The notes under the pieces are model-generated. The model searched no databases, had not been told where the DNA came from, and worked only from the letters and a program-made list of their open reading frames with translations. From positions 8,184,001-8,248,000 of the forward strand of contig NZ_CP078145.1 in assembly GCF_019222765.1 (NCBI RefSeq): DNA of 64,000 nt, read 5' to 3'. A program made the translations under genes and the position numbers. This DNA is from Nocardia iowensis. GTDB lineage: Bacteria; Actinomycetota; Actinomycetes; Mycobacteriales; Mycobacteriaceae. Shown here one piece after another: positions 8,796 to 18,854 of the stretch; the stretch's first letter is position 1; every line of letters starts with the position of its first letter.

Positions 8796-9302
8796 TCAGG
8801 CGGTCGCCTGTGCGGCGACCCACTCCTCGATGAACTTGCGCTCGCTGTTCAGCACTCGATGGTGCAGTTGTTCGGCGAGCGGTTCGATGGCGCCGCCGAC
8901 CAGCGGCACCTTGACCTGCACGGTGCCGACCACCTCGATCTCGGAACCCTCTGCTGTCGAACGCATTTCGTAGGTGCCCGACATTTCCGTTGTGATGCCG
9001 CCGGTCGCACCCTCGAAGGTGCCCTTGGCGACCTCACCCTGTAGCGCCTGCCAGTTGTCGGTGCGCGAGAGCATGAGCTCGCTCTTGAGCACCTTGCTCA
9101 CAATGCTGGGAATCTTGTCCTGCGCGGCCTTTTCGGTCATGTGGATGCGGATGCTGCCCGCACCCTCGGGATGCGAAAGCTCCAATGTCGCGGTCTCGGC
9201 GTCGGCGAAACGCGCCTGCCAGACTTTGTCGTCGGTAAGTGCCCGGTGAAGATCTTCGACCGGGACGGTGTAAGGCACGGTGAAGCTGAATTTTCGGGAC
9301 AT
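8796..9302 (-). CDS. DUF2505 family protein
   Basis: A 168-residue protein matching the actinobacterial DUF2505 family, which has a START/SRPBCC-like fold. Recognisable parts are FSFTVPYTVPVEDLHRALTD at the N-terminus and VQVKVPLVGGAIEPLAEQ near the C-terminus. Function is unknown; the fold suggests binding of a hydrophobic ligand. The ATG at 9302 begins the conserved domain. It is divergent from the DUF3592 gene with 39 bp between start codons. Confidence 0.86.
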   Translation of the reverse strand: MSRKFSFTVPYTVPVEDLHRALTDDKVWQARFADAETATLELSHPEGAGSIRIHMTEKAAQDKIPSIVSKVLKSELMLSRTDNWQALQGEVAKGTFEGATGGITTEMSGTYEMRSTAEGSEIEVVGTVQVKVPLVGGAIEPLAEQLHHRVLNSERKFIEEWVAAQATA

Positions 9303-9341
9303 GCGCGACACCGTAGCCGAGTCGGTCGGTAGCCTGTTGCG

Positions 9342-9794
9342 GTGTTGGAAACCACCCAGTCTGATCGCCGGTCGATCCGCCTGCGGCGGGCCAGGATCGG
9401 CGTGCTCACGGCTGCGACGGTGGTCAGTGTGCTCGTCGTGCTGTTGGTGCTCGCCGCCTGGCGCAACGACTATCTGATCAGCTCCGACAAGGGTGTCACC
9501 AGCGCCGAGGTGCTTTCCGCCGGTCGGCTGCGGTCGGCGGTCATGTATGTGACCCCGGACGGGGAGACGCACAATCCGAAGGTCGGCGTCCTGTATCCGA
9601 CCAACCTCACCGCGGGTGAGCGCATCCGGGTGGAGTACAACCGCGCGGACCCCGATCTGGTGCGGGTGGAAGGACGCGATGTCCGCGTTGCCATTCCACC
9701 CGCCTTGTCGGTGATCTTCGTCGCGTGGCTGCTCGCGCTGCCGACGCTGTGGCTGCTGGTTCGGCTCGGCAGGCGACGGCCGGAATCGGCCTGA
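9342..9794 (+). CDS. DUF3592 membrane protein
   Basis: A 150-residue protein with transmembrane helices near residues 19-40 and 117-142 and an extracytoplasmic domain between them, a layout typical of DUF3592. The middle domain carries the family pattern VLYPTNLTAGERIRVEYNRADPDLVRV. Function is unknown. The start is GTG. In mycobacteria a similar gene lies next to mgtA and menG, as it nearly does here. Confidence 0.8.
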   Translation: MLETTQSDRRSIRLRRARIGVLTAATVVSVLVVLLVLAAWRNDYLISSDKGVTSAEVLSAGRLRSAVMYVTPDGETHNPKVGVLYPTNLTAGERIRVEYNRADPDLVRVEGRDVRVAIPPALSVIFVAWLLALPTLWLLVRLGRRRPESA

Positions 9795-9812
9795 GTTACC
9801 GAGCCCCCTGAA

Positions 9813-10178
9813 TTATTGAGCCCAGGGCGGCGACAGCTTGCTGCCGTCGGCCATGGTGGCCTCGAAACCCGCGGCGATCGCGATGAACGCCTCGGCCGGT
9901 TCGTCGCCGGGGTTGCCCACCGCGATCGGGCTGCCCGCGGGGACTACGACGACATCCCCCGCCTCGAGAATCTGCCCGCTGACGTCCAGTTTTCCGGCGA
10001 CAACCATGAAGATCTCGTCGCGATCCAGCACGTGCGGCCCATCCGGGACGTGTCGGGGGGTGACGGTGAGCCGCCAGGTACAGACCTCGGCCGAGCCGCG
10101 GCTCGGCGATGCCATGCCGGTGAATTGGACGCCGGGGACCTCGAAGTGCGGTGCGTCCTCGGCTCTGATGACGAGCAT
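9813..10178 (-). CDS. Cupin-domain protein
   Basis: A 121-residue single-cupin protein. It has the beta-barrel motif 1 region HVPDGPHVLDRDEIFMVVAG and motif 2 VVVPAGSPIAVGNPG. The usual metal-binding His/Glu pattern is only partly kept, so metal binding and catalysis are uncertain. The ATG at 10178 is preceded by AGGAG. It is divergently transcribed from a MarR-family gene, and a 36-bp near-palindrome lies between the start codons, so the MarR protein probably represses it. Confidence 0.85.
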   Translation of the reverse strand: MLVIRAEDAPHFEVPGVQFTGMASPSRGSAEVCTWRLTVTPRHVPDGPHVLDRDEIFMVVAGKLDVSGQILEAGDVVVVPAGSPIAVGNPGDEPAEAFIAIAAGFEATMADGSKLSPPWAQ

Positions 10179-10189
10179 GTGACTCCTAA

Positions 10190-10225
10190 ATAGACAAGCC
10201 AGCTTGTTCAAGTTGGCTTGTCTAT
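10190..10225. promoter_or_regulatory. 36-bp near-palindromic operator between cupin and marR genes
   Basis: The outer arms ATAGACAAGCCA (10190-10201) and TGGCTTGTCTAT (10214-10225) are perfect inverted repeats. The inner CTTG-TT-CAAG (10203-10212) shares the same centre. Only one flanking pair (10202/10213) and the central TT break the symmetry. The site lies between start codons at 10178 and 10235, so a bound MarR dimer, or two dimers, could shut off both promoters. Confidence 0.82.
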
Positions 10226-10234
10226 CATGGCGGT

Positions 10235-10702
10235 ATGACGGCGCCTTCGCAAGACCTGGATTTCGGCATCCTGCTCGGCCTGAGCTATCAGGAGTTCGTG
10301 CGCGAGCTCCGAGAAAACCTGGTGACGGAAGGATTCGAGGACACCGGGCGCTCCGATGGGTATGTGCTGCGCTCGTTGCTGCGCGGACCGATGAACATCA
10401 GTGAGCTGGCCGAACGGCTCGAGATCAGCAAACAGGGCGCGGCCCAGATCATCGACGACATGCAGCGACGCGGCTACGTCGAACGACGGGACGACCCCGA
10501 CGATCGACGAGCCAAACTGCTGTACCCGACCGCCCGTGGCCACGACTTGGTGCAGACCGCGAAGAAGTTCCATCGCCGATACGAGCAGCGCCTGGTCCGC
10601 GCGCACGGCGCCGAAGCGGTGGCGGTGTTGCGCACCCTGCTCGGCGTGATCGCGACCGATGAGGGCATGGCCGATCCCCGGTTCCACGCCTTCGGCATGT
10701 GA
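10235..10702 (+). CDS. MarR-family transcriptional regulator
   Basis: A 155-residue winged-helix regulator. The recognition region [24 protein letters not shown] and the wing [16 protein letters not shown] are characteristic. Family members bind palindromic DNA as dimers and release it on binding phenolic or other small ligands. It is divergent from the cupin gene across a striking palindrome, so self-regulation and control of the cupin gene are likely. The ligand is unknown. Confidence 0.92.
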   Translation: MTAPSQDLDFGILLGLSYQEFVRELRENLVTEGFEDTGRSDGYVLRSLLRGPMNISELAERLEISKQGAAQIIDDMQRRGYVERRDDPDDRRAKLLYPTARGHDLVQTAKKFHRRYEQRLVRAHGAEAVAVLRTLLGVIATDEGMADPRFHAFGM

Positions 10703-10808
10703 ATATCCGCAGCTCGCGCTCCTACCGGCCCGAGGAGTTCGCCGGAACTTTCCGTGTCCTTCACGCTTGCGTGGCGACCCGGCGCGGTGCGGCGGTCAAC
10801 CTGGAAGC

Positions 10809-11948
10809 GTGCGTGTAGCGATCGTTGCGGAGTCGTTTCTGCCGAATATGAACGGCGTCGTCAACTCCGTGCTGCGGGTGCTCGAGCACCTGGACCGGCA
10901 CGGGCACGACGCGTTGATCATCGCACCGGACACCCCGCGCGGGCTGCCACCGGCCGCGCGCTGGCACGAGCGGTTCCGAGTGCACCGGGTGCCAGCGGTG
11001 ATGGTGCCGAAGATCAGTTCGCTGCCGGTGGGCCTGCCGCAGCCAGGCATCGTCTCGGCCATCGACGACTTCGATGCGGACGTGGTGCATCTGGCCTCGC
11101 CGTTCCTGCTCGGCGCTGGCGGCCTCGGCGCGGCCATGCGTCTGGATCTGCCGACAGTGGCGGTGTATCAGACCGACGTCGCCGGATTCGCCAAGAGTTA
11201 CGGGCTCGCGCTGGCCAGCCGGGCGGCCTGGGCCTGGACCCGGCGCATCCACGAGGGCGCGACCAGGACGCTGGCGCCGTCCCGCGCGGCCGCGGAAGAC
11301 CTGGCGCAGCACGGCATTCCGCGCGTGCACCGGTGGGGACGCGGGGTGGACATCGCCCGATTCAATCCGGCGGCACGGCGCCCGGAATTGCGCGACTCCT
11401 GGCTCGACGGCGACAAGCTGGTCGTCGGCTTCGTCGGACGACTCGCGCCGGAAAAGCACGTCGAACGGCTGGCGGTGCTGGCGAACGATCCGGACATCCA
11501 GTTGGTGATCGTCGGCGACGGGCCGGAACGGGACCGGCTCGCGCGGATGATGCCGACCGCCGTCTTCACCGGCGAACTGGGCGGCGACACATTGGCGCAG
11601 GCGTACGCGAGCCTGGATGTGATGGTGCATGCGGGCGAGCACGAAACCTTCTGCCAGGGCGTGCAGGAGGCCCTCGCCGCGGGCGTCCCGGTAATCGGCC
11701 CGGATGCGGGCGGCCCGCGTGACCTGATCGCGCACTGTCGCAACGGCTATCTGCTCCCGGTCGATCGCTTTACCGAACTATTGCCGAGCGCCGTTGCGGC
11801 ACTGCATGATCCGACGGTACGAGCCCGATTCGCCGGGGCCGCAAGAAAATCGGTGCTGCACCGCACCTGGCCCGCGATCTGCACCGAGCTGATGGGCCAC
11901 TACGCGGATGTGACGAGCACCCGAATGCGGCTACCGCATACGGCTTAA
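10809..11948 (+). CDS. mgtA: GDP-mannose-dependent alpha-mannosyltransferase (MgtA type)
   Basis: A GT4-family glycosyltransferase of 379 residues. The N-terminal acceptor half starts [20 protein letters not shown]. The nucleotide-sugar half has [17 protein letters not shown] and the GT4 EX7E motif in [19 protein letters not shown]. The mycobacterial counterpart (Rv0557) transfers mannose in lipomannan-type glycolipid synthesis and, as here, lies beside menG. The GTG at 10809 begins the conserved domain; its Shine-Dalgarno sequence is weak. Confidence 0.9.
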   Translation: MRVAIVAESFLPNMNGVVNSVLRVLEHLDRHGHDALIIAPDTPRGLPPAARWHERFRVHRVPAVMVPKISSLPVGLPQPGIVSAIDDFDADVVHLASPFLLGAGGLGAAMRLDLPTVAVYQTDVAGFAKSYGLALASRAAWAWTRRIHEGATRTLAPSRAAAEDLAQHGIPRVHRWGRGVDIARFNPAARRPELRDSWLDGDKLVVGFVGRLAPEKHVERLAVLANDPDIQLVIVGDGPERDRLARMMPTAVFTGELGGDTLAQAYASLDVMVHAGEHETFCQGVQEALAAGVPVIGPDAGGPRDLIAHCRNGYLLPVDRFTELLPSAVAALHDPTVRARFAGAARKSVLHRTWPAICTELMGHYADVTSTRMRLPHTA

Positions 11949-12079
11949 CGAGCGCGCTCGTCCGCAGCCCGCGCACGGCCGCAGCCCGGGTTGCGGCAAC
12001 GCCCGACCCGCCCTCGGATGTGACCGAGCAATCTCCTACCAGGCTCGGTTCGCCGCGTCGCGCGCGTTATGGTCAGGCG

Positions 12080-12784
12080 GTGGCGAAAACAGAATCGACT
12101 CGGGCCTCCTTGGACAAGCAGCCGCATGAGGTCGCGACGATGTTCGACGGTGTCGCACGGCGGTACGACCTGACCAACACGGTGATCTCCGCCGGACAGG
12201 ATCGCTACTGGCGCTGGGCGGTGCGCAAGGCACTCGCGCCACGTCCCGGCGAGCGGATCCTGGACCTCGCGGCCGGCACCGGGGTGTCCACCCTCGATCT
12301 GGCGAAGTCCGGCGCCTGGTGCTTGGCCGCCGACTTCTCCCAGGGCATGCTCGCCGCGGGCAGGCATCGCAAGGTGCCGATGGTGGCGGCCGACGCGATG
12401 GCGCTGCCGTTCGCCGACGATTCGTTCGACGCGGTGACCATTTCCTACGGGCTGCGCAACATCTCCGATCCGGACGCCGCGCTGCGCGAGATGCTGCGGG
12501 TCACCAAGCCGGGCGGGCGGCTGGTCATCGCCGAGTTCTCCACCCCGATCGTGCCGGGGTTCCGCACGATCTACATGGAATACCTGATGAAGGCGCTGCC
12601 GAAGGTGGCACGTGCGGTCAGCAGCAACCCGGACGCCTACGTCTACCTCGCCGAATCCATCCGAGCATGGCCGAACCAGCGGCAGCTGGCGCTGCGGATC
12701 ACGGGTACCGGGTGGTCGTCGGTGAAATGGCGCAACCTCACCGGCGGGATCGTCGCGCTACACCGGGCCTACAAGCTCGGCTGA
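12080..12784 (+). CDS. menG: Demethylmenaquinone methyltransferase
   Basis: This SAM-dependent enzyme methylates demethylmenaquinone in the last step of menaquinone synthesis. The 234 residues match the mycobacterial length exactly when the GTG at 12080 is used; an upstream in-frame ATG at 12020 would add 20 non-conserved residues. Family motifs are [18 protein letters not shown], the SAM-binding [14 protein letters not shown] and [15 protein letters not shown]. The nearest other quinone genes are menJ and menD; together with menA, B and E they make a dispersed menaquinone cluster. Confidence 0.94.
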   Translation: MAKTESTRASLDKQPHEVATMFDGVARRYDLTNTVISAGQDRYWRWAVRKALAPRPGERILDLAAGTGVSTLDLAKSGAWCLAADFSQGMLAAGRHRKVPMVAADAMALPFADDSFDAVTISYGLRNISDPDAALREMLRVTKPGGRLVIAEFSTPIVPGFRTIYMEYLMKALPKVARAVSSNPDAYVYLAESIRAWPNQRQLALRITGTGWSSVKWRNLTGGIVALHRAYKLG

Positions 12785-12799
12785 GCGATCTGCGTCACA

Positions 12800-12828
12800 C
12801 CTCACCAGCGGTTTTTCTCGCTGTGAGG
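12800..12828 (+). terminator. Hairpin between menG and the nitrate reductase gene
   Basis: Arms CCTCAC and AGCG pair with CGCT and GTGAGG around a T-rich 8-nt loop, with one bulged C. It lies 15 nt after the menG stop and 48 nt before the next start. It may end the menG transcript or act in the leader of the nitrate reductase mRNA. There is no T tail after the stem, so termination is only weakly supported. Confidence 0.35.
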
Positions 12829-12876
12829 CGGATTGTGACCTGCCGATAACGCGCGGTAAACCCCGCGCAATCGGCG

Positions 12877-15800
12877 ATGGCCATGATCGGGGGCATGTTG
12901 GACGCAGGCACGGACGGCGCGAGCGGCACCGCGAGGACCGCGTGCTCGTACTGCGGTGTCGGTTGCGGCATCACGGTGCAGACGCGGCCGGGTGCCGACG
13001 GGTCACCGGTGATCGCCAAGGTCAGCGGGGACAAGCTGCACCCGGCGAATGCGGGCAGGCTGTGCACCAAGGGCTCGACCCACCTGGAGCTGATGCGTGC
13101 GCCAGGCCGGATGGAGACCGCGTACCGACGGCCCGAGCGCGGTCAGGAACCGGTCCCGGTGCCGGTCGACGAGGCCGTGCGCGAGGCGGCGGCCGGACTG
13201 CGGGCAATCCTGGACGAGCACGGACCGGACGCGATCGCGTTGTACGTCTCCGGGCAAATGTCGCTCGAGGCGCAATACCTGGCTACCAAGCTGGCCAAGG
13301 GCTACCTGCGGACCGTGCACATCGAGGCCAACTCGCGGCTGTGCATGGCGAGCGCCGGAACCGGCTACAAGCAGTCGCTCGGCGCGGACGGCCCGCCCGG
13401 CTCCTACGACGACTTCGAGCATGCCGACCTGTTCTTCGTGATCGGCGCGAACATGGCCGATTGCCATCCGATTCTGTACTTGCGGATGGCCGATCGACTC
13501 AAGGCAGGCGCGAAGTTGATCGTCGTCGATCCCCGGCGCACCGACACCGCCGCGCGAGCCGACCTGTTCCTGCAGATCGCGCCCGGCACCGACCTGGCGC
13601 TGCTGAACGGGCTGCTGCATCTGCTCGTCGAAAACGGTGACATCGACAAGGAATTCATCGCCGAGCACACCGAGGGCTGGGACGGGATGCCCGAGTTCCT
13701 CGGCGACTACCCGCCCGCGCGGGTCGCCGAGCTCACCGGGCTCGCCGAGGCCGATATCCGTACCGCCGCCCAGTGGATCGGCGCGGCGGGCGAATGGATG
13801 ACGCTGTGGACGATGGGACTCAACCAGTCCACCCACGGCACCTGGAACACCAACGCGATCTGCAACCTGCACCTGGCCACCGGCGCCATCAGCCGCCCGG
13901 GCAGCGGACCGTTCTCGCTGACCGGACAGCCGAATGCGATGGGCGGGCGGGAAATGGGCTACATGGGTCCCGGCCTACCCGGCCAGCGCAGTGTGCTTTC
14001 CCCCGCCGACCGCACCTTCGTCGAAACCGTGTGGGGCCTCGAGCCCGGCACGCTGCGCAGCGAGGTGGGGCCCGGCACCATCGACATGTTCCGGGAACTG
14101 GCGGCGGGACAGATCAAGGCCGCCTGGATCATCTGCACCAATCCCGTTGCCTCCGTCGCCAATCGCAAGACAGTGCTGGACGGCCTGGAGGCCGCCGAGT
14201 TGGTGATCGCGCAGGACGCCTACACCGAGACCGCCACCAACGCCTATGCCGACCTGCTGCTGCCCGCCACCCTGTGGGCCGAAGCCGATGCGGTGATGGT
14301 GAATTCGGAACGCAATGTCACGCTGTTGCAGCGCTCGGTCGATCCGATCGGTGACGCCCGCCCGGACTGGCTGCTGATCGCCAAGGTCGCCACCGAGATG
14401 GGCTTTCCCGGTTTCGAGTTCGCCTCCAGCGCCGAGGTTTTCGCGGAGATCAAGCAGTTCGCCAATCCGGCGACCGGCTACGACCTGCGTGGCATGGATT
14501 TCGAGCGGCTGCGGGAAGGCCCGATGCAGTGGCCGTGTCCCGACGGTGCGCGCCCGCGCAACCCGACCCGCTACCTCAATGATGGTGTCAGCCAGCACCT
14601 CTACGTCGACGAGACCGGTCACCGGCCGAGGCTGGCGTTCGCCACCCCCAGTCGTCGCGCGGTGTTCTGGGCGCGCCCGCATCTGCCACCGGCCGAAATG
14701 CCCGACGACGACTTCCCGTTCGTCCTCAATACCGGACGGCTGCAGCATCAATGGCACACCATGACCAAGACCGGCAAGATCGACAAGCTGACCAAGCTGA
14801 ACGGGCAGCCGTTCGTCGAGGTGCATCCGGCCGACGCCGAACGGCTCGGGGTGCGGCCCGGCGACCAGCTCGAAATCGCTTCGCGGCGTGGGCGAGCCGT
14901 GCTGCCCGTGCAGATCAGCGACCGGGTGCGGCCGGGTGATTGCTTCGCGCCGTTCCACTGGAACGACGAGCACGGCGAGTATCTGACGATCAACGCGGTC
15001 ACCAACGACGCCGTCGATCCGGCCTCGCTGCAGCCGGAATTCAAAGCGTGCGCGGTCTCGCTGCGCCGAGTGGCCGTGCCCGCGGCGGGCACGCCGGAAT
15101 CGCCCGCCGTGCCGACGCCCTCGATGGCCACCGCGCATCCGTTGGCAGGTGCTTTCGGGCTGGAGGCGGCCACCACACCGACGCTCACCGAGGCGGAGCG
15201 CATCTACCTCAGCGGGTATCTCGCGGCACTGCAGGCGGTTCCGGTGACCGGGCAACCGGTACTGCCCGCCGCCGCGCCGGTGTCGTCGCAGAGCAGGCTC
15301 TGGATCGATGGAGTGCTCGCGGGCATGTACTCGCGTGCAAGCACGGCCGACGCGACACCCGCTCACCCGGTGACCGTGCTGTGGGCATCGCAGACCGGGA
15401 CGGCGGAAGAACTCGCCGCGACGGTTGCCGCACGGCTGACCGAATGCGGTTTCGCGCCACAGTTGCTCGACATGGACTCGTGCGCGCTGAATGGACTGGC
15501 CGGTGATGTGCTGGTGATCACCAGCACCTTCGGCGACGGCGGGCCGCCGGACAACGGCACCGACTTCTGGAATCAGCTGGACGGCAGCGCGGTTCGACTC
15601 ACCGGCGTGCGCTACGCGGTGTTCGCGCTCGGCGACTCCTCCTACGACGACTTCTGCGGGCACGGCCGCAAACTGGATGAGCGGCTCGCCGAATATGGTG
15701 CGGCGCGGCTGCTTCCGCGGGTCGACAGTGAACCGGATTTTCAGGAACCCGCCGAACGCTGGCTCGACACGGTGCTCGCCGTGCTCGGTGAAACAGGCGG

Positions 15801-17082
15801 AGACGAGACGCCCGACGACGTTGTGGGCCCCCCGCGCCATGGTTCGTCACCGAGCCTGCCGACTCGCACCCGCAGCGCCACCATGACGGCGGTGCTCCCC
15901 CGCGCCACCGCTCCCGCGCCGGGGCGCACCCGCCGGGACATCGCGCCGTTCACCCGCCAGGCGCCCGTGCCCGCCCCGCTGGTGCGCAACGAAGCGCTCA
16001 CCCTCGACGGTTCGTCGAAGGAGGTGCGGCAGTTCGGTTTCGACCTGCGCGGGCTGGACGCCGACTACGAGGTCGGCGATTCGCTCGGGGTCTGGCCGAC
16101 CAACGACGCGGCGCTGGTGAACGAATGGCTCACCACCACGGGTCTGGACGGCCGCCGGATCATCGAGGTCGACGATCGGGAACTGTCGCTGGCCGAGGCG
16201 CTGCGCACGCACTACGACATCAGCAAGGTGAGCAATGACCTGCTTGCCTTTGTCGCGGAGCGCAACTCGAACACCAGGCTGGCGAAGCTGCTGCGGCGGG
16301 ACAATCGCAACGAACTCGACAACTACCTGTGGGACCGCCAGGCCGTCGACGTGCTGCGCGACTTCCCGGTGCGAGCCGATCTGGTCGACTGGCTCGGCAC
16401 GCTGAAAAAGCTGCAGCCGCGCCAGTATTCGATCTCGTCGAGCCCGCTGGTCAGTCCCGACGAGGTGCAACTGACCGTCGGCATCGTGCGCTACGGCGAT
16501 CCGGCGGCCACCGGGTCGGCGGCCCGGCGCGGTGGCGTGTGCTCGACCTTCCTTGCCGACCGGGCAGGCGGCGACCCCGCCGCAGTGCCGATCTTCCTGC
16601 AGCGGGCCCCGCACTTCCGGCCGCCGGCCGACCCGACCGCACCGATGATCATGGTCGGTCCCGGCACCGGCATCGCCCCGTTCCGCGGGTTCCTCCAGGA
16701 ACGCAGGGAACTCGGCTGCACCGGCCGCAACTGGCTGTTCTTCGGTGAGCAGCACGCGGCGAAGAACTTCTACTACCGGGCGGAATTGGAAGACATGTTC
16801 CGCTCCGGCTTCCTCACCCGCCTCGACCTGGCCTTCTCCCGCGACCAGCGGGAGCGGATCTATGTGCAGCACCGCATGATCGAACACGGCGCCGAGCTGT
16901 GGTCCTGGCTCGCCGATGGCGCGCACCTCTACGTCTGCGGTGACGCGACGCGGATGGCCAAGGACGTCGACGACGCGCTGCTGCGCATCGCCCGCGTTCA
17001 CGGCAACCTGGACGAAGCGGGCGCCCAGGCGTTCCGCAAACAACTCGTCGCGCAGAAACGCTACGTCCGCGACGTCTACTGA
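12877..17082 (+). CDS. Self-contained assimilatory nitrate reductase fused to a CysJ-type NADPH flavoprotein
   Basis: The 1,401-residue protein joins two enzymes. Residues about 20-735 form a molybdopterin oxidoreductase of the NasA/NarB type. The N-terminal [4Fe-4S] site is C23, C26, C30 and C63, followed by the electron-relay K65, and motifs such as [10 protein letters not shown] and [18 protein letters not shown] bind the cofactor. After a linker, about 830-980 form a flavodoxin ([26 protein letters not shown]). Residues about 1015-1401 form an FAD/NADPH reductase ([39 protein letters not shown]-terminal aromatic Y). NADPH electrons can thus reach the Mo centre in one chain, reducing nitrate to nitrite. 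No nitrite reductase or transporter lies nearby. Several in-frame ATGs occur in the first 19 codons. Confidence 0.93.
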   Translation: MAMIGGMLDAGTDGASGTARTACSYCGVGCGITVQTRPGADGSPVIAKVSGDKLHPANAGRLCTKGSTHLELMRAPGRMETAYRRPERGQEPVPVPVDEAVREAAAGLRAILDEHGPDAIALYVSGQMSLEAQYLATKLAKGYLRTVHIEANSRLCMASAGTGYKQSLGADGPPGSYDDFEHADLFFVIGANMADCHPILYLRMADRLKAGAKLIVVDPRRTDTAARADLFLQIAPGTDLALLNGLLHLLVENGDIDKEFIAEHTEGWDGMPEFLGDYPPARVAELTGLAEADIRTAAQWIGAAGEWMTLWTMGLNQSTHGTWNTNAICNLHLATGAISRPGSGPFSLTGQPNAMGGREMGYMGPGLPGQRSVLSPADRTFVETVWGLEPGTLRSEVGPGTIDMFRELAAGQIKAAWIICTNPVASVANRKTVLDGLEAAELVIAQDAYTETATNAYADLLLPATLWAEADAVMVNSERNVTLLQRSVDPIGDARPDWLLIAKVATEMGFPGFEFASSAEVFAEIKQFANPATGYDLRGMDFERLREGPMQWPCPDGARPRNPTRYLNDGVSQHLYVDETGHRPRLAFATPSRRAVFWARPHLPPAEMPDDDFPFVLNTGRLQHQWHTMTKTGKIDKLTKLNGQPFVEVHPADAERLGVRPGDQLEIASRRGRAVLPVQISDRVRPGDCFAPFHWNDEHGEYLTINAVTNDAVDPASLQPEFKACAVSLRRVAVPAAGTPESPAVPTPSMATAHPLAGAFGLEAATTPTLTEAERIYLSGYLAALQAVPVTGQPVLPAAAPVSSQSRLWIDGVLAGMYSRASTADATPAHPVTVLWASQTGTAEELAATVAARLTECGFAPQLLDMDSCALNGLAGDVLVITSTFGDGGPPDNGTDFWNQLDGSAVRLTGVRYAVFALGDSSYDDFCGHGRKLDERLAEYGAARLLPRVDSEPDFQEPAERWLDTVLAVLGETGGDETPDDVVGPPRHGSSPSLPTRTRSATMTAVLPRATAPAPGRTRRDIAPFTRQAPVPAPLVRNEALTLDGSSKEVRQFGFDLRGLDADYEVGDSLGVWPTNDAALVNEWLTTTGLDGRRIIEVDDRELSLAEALRTHYDISKVSNDLLAFVAERNSNTRLAKLLRRDNRNELDNYLWDRQAVDVLRDFPVRADLVDWLGTLKKLQPRQYSISSSPLVSPDEVQLTVGIVRYGDPAATGSAARRGGVCSTFLADRAGGDPAAVPIFLQRAPHFRPPADPTAPMIMVGPGTGIAPFRGFLQERRELGCTGRNWLFFGEQHAAKNFYYRAELEDMFRSGFLTRLDLAFSRDQRERIYVQHRMIEHGAELWSWLADGAHLYVCGDATRMAKDVDDALLRIARVHGNLDEAGAQAFRKQLVAQKRYVRDVY

Positions 17083-17092
17083 GCTCGTTCGG

Positions 17093-18127
17093 TCAGACCG
17101 CGGGCGGGTTCAGGCGGGTGAAGTCGGGCAGGCGGTAGTACGGGTAGTAGGGGTAGGGCGGGGTGGTGGCGCTGGCCTTGTCCAGCCGGGCGATCTGGTC
17201 GGGGGTGAGTTCCCAGCCGATGGCGCCGAGGTTCTGGCGTAGTTGGTCCTCGTTGCGAGCGCCGACGATGACGGTGGCGACGGTGGGGCGCCGCAGCAGC
17301 CAGTTGAGGGCGATCTGGGGGACGGTTTTACCGGTTTCGGCGGCCAGCTCGTCCAGGACGTCGACCACGTCGTAGAGCTTTTCATCGTCGACCGGCGGAC
17401 CGGCCGCCGCGGTCTGGTGCAGTCGGCTGCCTTCCGGAAGGGGTTGGCCGCGACGGATTTTGCCGGTCAACCTGCCCCAGCCGAGCGGGCTCCAGACGAC
17501 CGCGCCGACGCCCTGGTCCTGGCCGAGCGGCATGAGTTCCCACTCGTAGTCGCGGCCGACCAGCGAGTAGTAGACCTGGTGCGCGACGTAGCGGGTCAGC
17601 CCGTGCTTGTCCGCCGCGGCAAGGGATTTCATCAGTTGCCAACCGGCGAAGTTGGAGGCGCCGAGGTAGCGGATCTTGCCCGCGCGCACCAGATCATCCA
17701 GCGCGGCAACAACTTCCTCGACCGGGGTGCCCGCGTCGAAGGCGTGCAGCTGGAACAGGTCGATGTAGTCGGTGCCTAGCCTGCGCAGCGAGGCCTCCAC
17801 CGCGCCGATCAGCCTGGACCGCCCGGAACCGGCCTGCGTCGGGCTCGGACCGGTGGGCAGTGACGCCTTGGTCGAGATGAGCAGCTGATCGCGCCTGCCC
17901 TTGATCGCGGCGCCGAGCACTTCCTCCGAGGCGCCGTCGGAGTAGACGTCCGCGGTGTCGAACATGGTGACGCCCGCCTCGAGGCTGATGTCGACCAATC
18001 GCCGTGCCTGCTCGGCATCGGTGTCACCCCAGGCGCTGAAGAGCTCGCCGCGCCCACCGAAGGTGCCCGCGCCGAAACTCAGGGCCGGGACATGCAGACC
18101 GGATGCGCCCAAACGACGGTACTCCAT
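17093..18127 (-). CDS. Aldo/keto reductase
   Basis: A 344-residue NADPH-dependent aldo/keto reductase with a TIM barrel. The active-site tetrad is visible as the Asp and Tyr of FDTADVYSDG, the Lys of LLISTKASL and the His of DLFQLHAFD. The cofactor region includes the C-terminal IVGARNEDQLRQNL. Substrate is not predictable. AGGAG lies six bases before the ATG. It is divergent from a TetR gene 82 bp away, which probably represses it. Confidence 0.92.
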   Translation of the reverse strand: MEYRRLGASGLHVPALSFGAGTFGGRGELFSAWGDTDAEQARRLVDISLEAGVTMFDTADVYSDGASEEVLGAAIKGRRDQLLISTKASLPTGPSPTQAGSGRSRLIGAVEASLRRLGTDYIDLFQLHAFDAGTPVEEVVAALDDLVRAGKIRYLGASNFAGWQLMKSLAAADKHGLTRYVAHQVYYSLVGRDYEWELMPLGQDQGVGAVVWSPLGWGRLTGKIRRGQPLPEGSRLHQTAAAGPPVDDEKLYDVVDVLDELAAETGKTVPQIALNWLLRRPTVATVIVGARNEDQLRQNLGAIGWELTPDQIARLDKASATTPPYPYYPYYRLPDFTRLNPPAV

Positions 18128-18209
18128 TGCGACTCCTAAAGGGTCTATAGTTCCGTTAACACGTCGAACCATACACCGGTTCGCCGATAAATGAAACTGG
18201 AGTTCCATT

Positions 18210-18830
18210 ATGACTGGAGACGAGGCCGCCCCCGGCTCGGTTCGCCCCGGTGGACGCACGGCCCGGGTCCGCGAGGCCGTCCTGCGCGTCGCCGGTGATC
18301 TACTCGCCGAGCGCGGCTTCGCCCACCTGGACCTCGCCGAGGTCGCGGCCGCCGCCGCGGTGGGCAAGACCACCGTCTACCGGCGCTGGCGCAACCCGAC
18401 CGGACTGGTCACCGACCTCCTGGCCGAGATGGCCGAACAGTCCCTGCCGCGCGCCGACACCGGCTCCCTGCTCGGCGACCTCACCGCCAACGCTCGCCTG
18501 GTCGCCGCGACGCTGGCAGATCCCCGCCAGGGCAAGCTCTTTCAGGCCGTCATCGCCGCCGCCACCTGTGACGAGGCAGCCGCCACCGCCCTGCGCCGCT
18601 TCTACGACGTCCGCCTCACCGAATGGTCGCCCTGCGTCGAGCAGGCAGTCGAACGCGGCGAGGCCCCGGCGGGCACCGATGCCCGCGCCGTACTGTCGGC
18701 GGTGTCCGCCCCGCTCTACTACCGCTTGCTGGCCAGCGGGGACCCGATCGACGACGATGCCGCGACCACCGCCGCCAGAGCCGCCGTAAACGCGGTCACC
18801 GCAGGCACATTCGTCGAATCCGAGCACTGA
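18210..18830 (+). CDS. TetR-family transcriptional regulator
   Basis: A 206-residue repressor. The N-terminal helix-turn-helix is recognisable in FAHLDLAEVAAAAAVGKTTVYRRW, followed by an all-helical ligand-binding domain with a TetR C-terminal-like pattern. It is divergent from the aldo/keto reductase. The spacer holds an imperfect inverted repeat, ATGAAAC-TGGA-GTTCCAT, directly before this gene, a plausible operator. The ligand is unknown. Confidence 0.92.
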   Translation: MTGDEAAPGSVRPGGRTARVREAVLRVAGDLLAERGFAHLDLAEVAAAAAVGKTTVYRRWRNPTGLVTDLLAEMAEQSLPRADTGSLLGDLTANARLVAATLADPRQGKLFQAVIAAATCDEAAATALRRFYDVRLTEWSPCVEQAVERGEAPAGTDARAVLSAVSAPLYYRLLASGDPIDDDAATTAARAAVNAVTAGTFVESEH

Positions 18831-18854
18831 CCCGATCGGACCGCTCGCGAAGGG

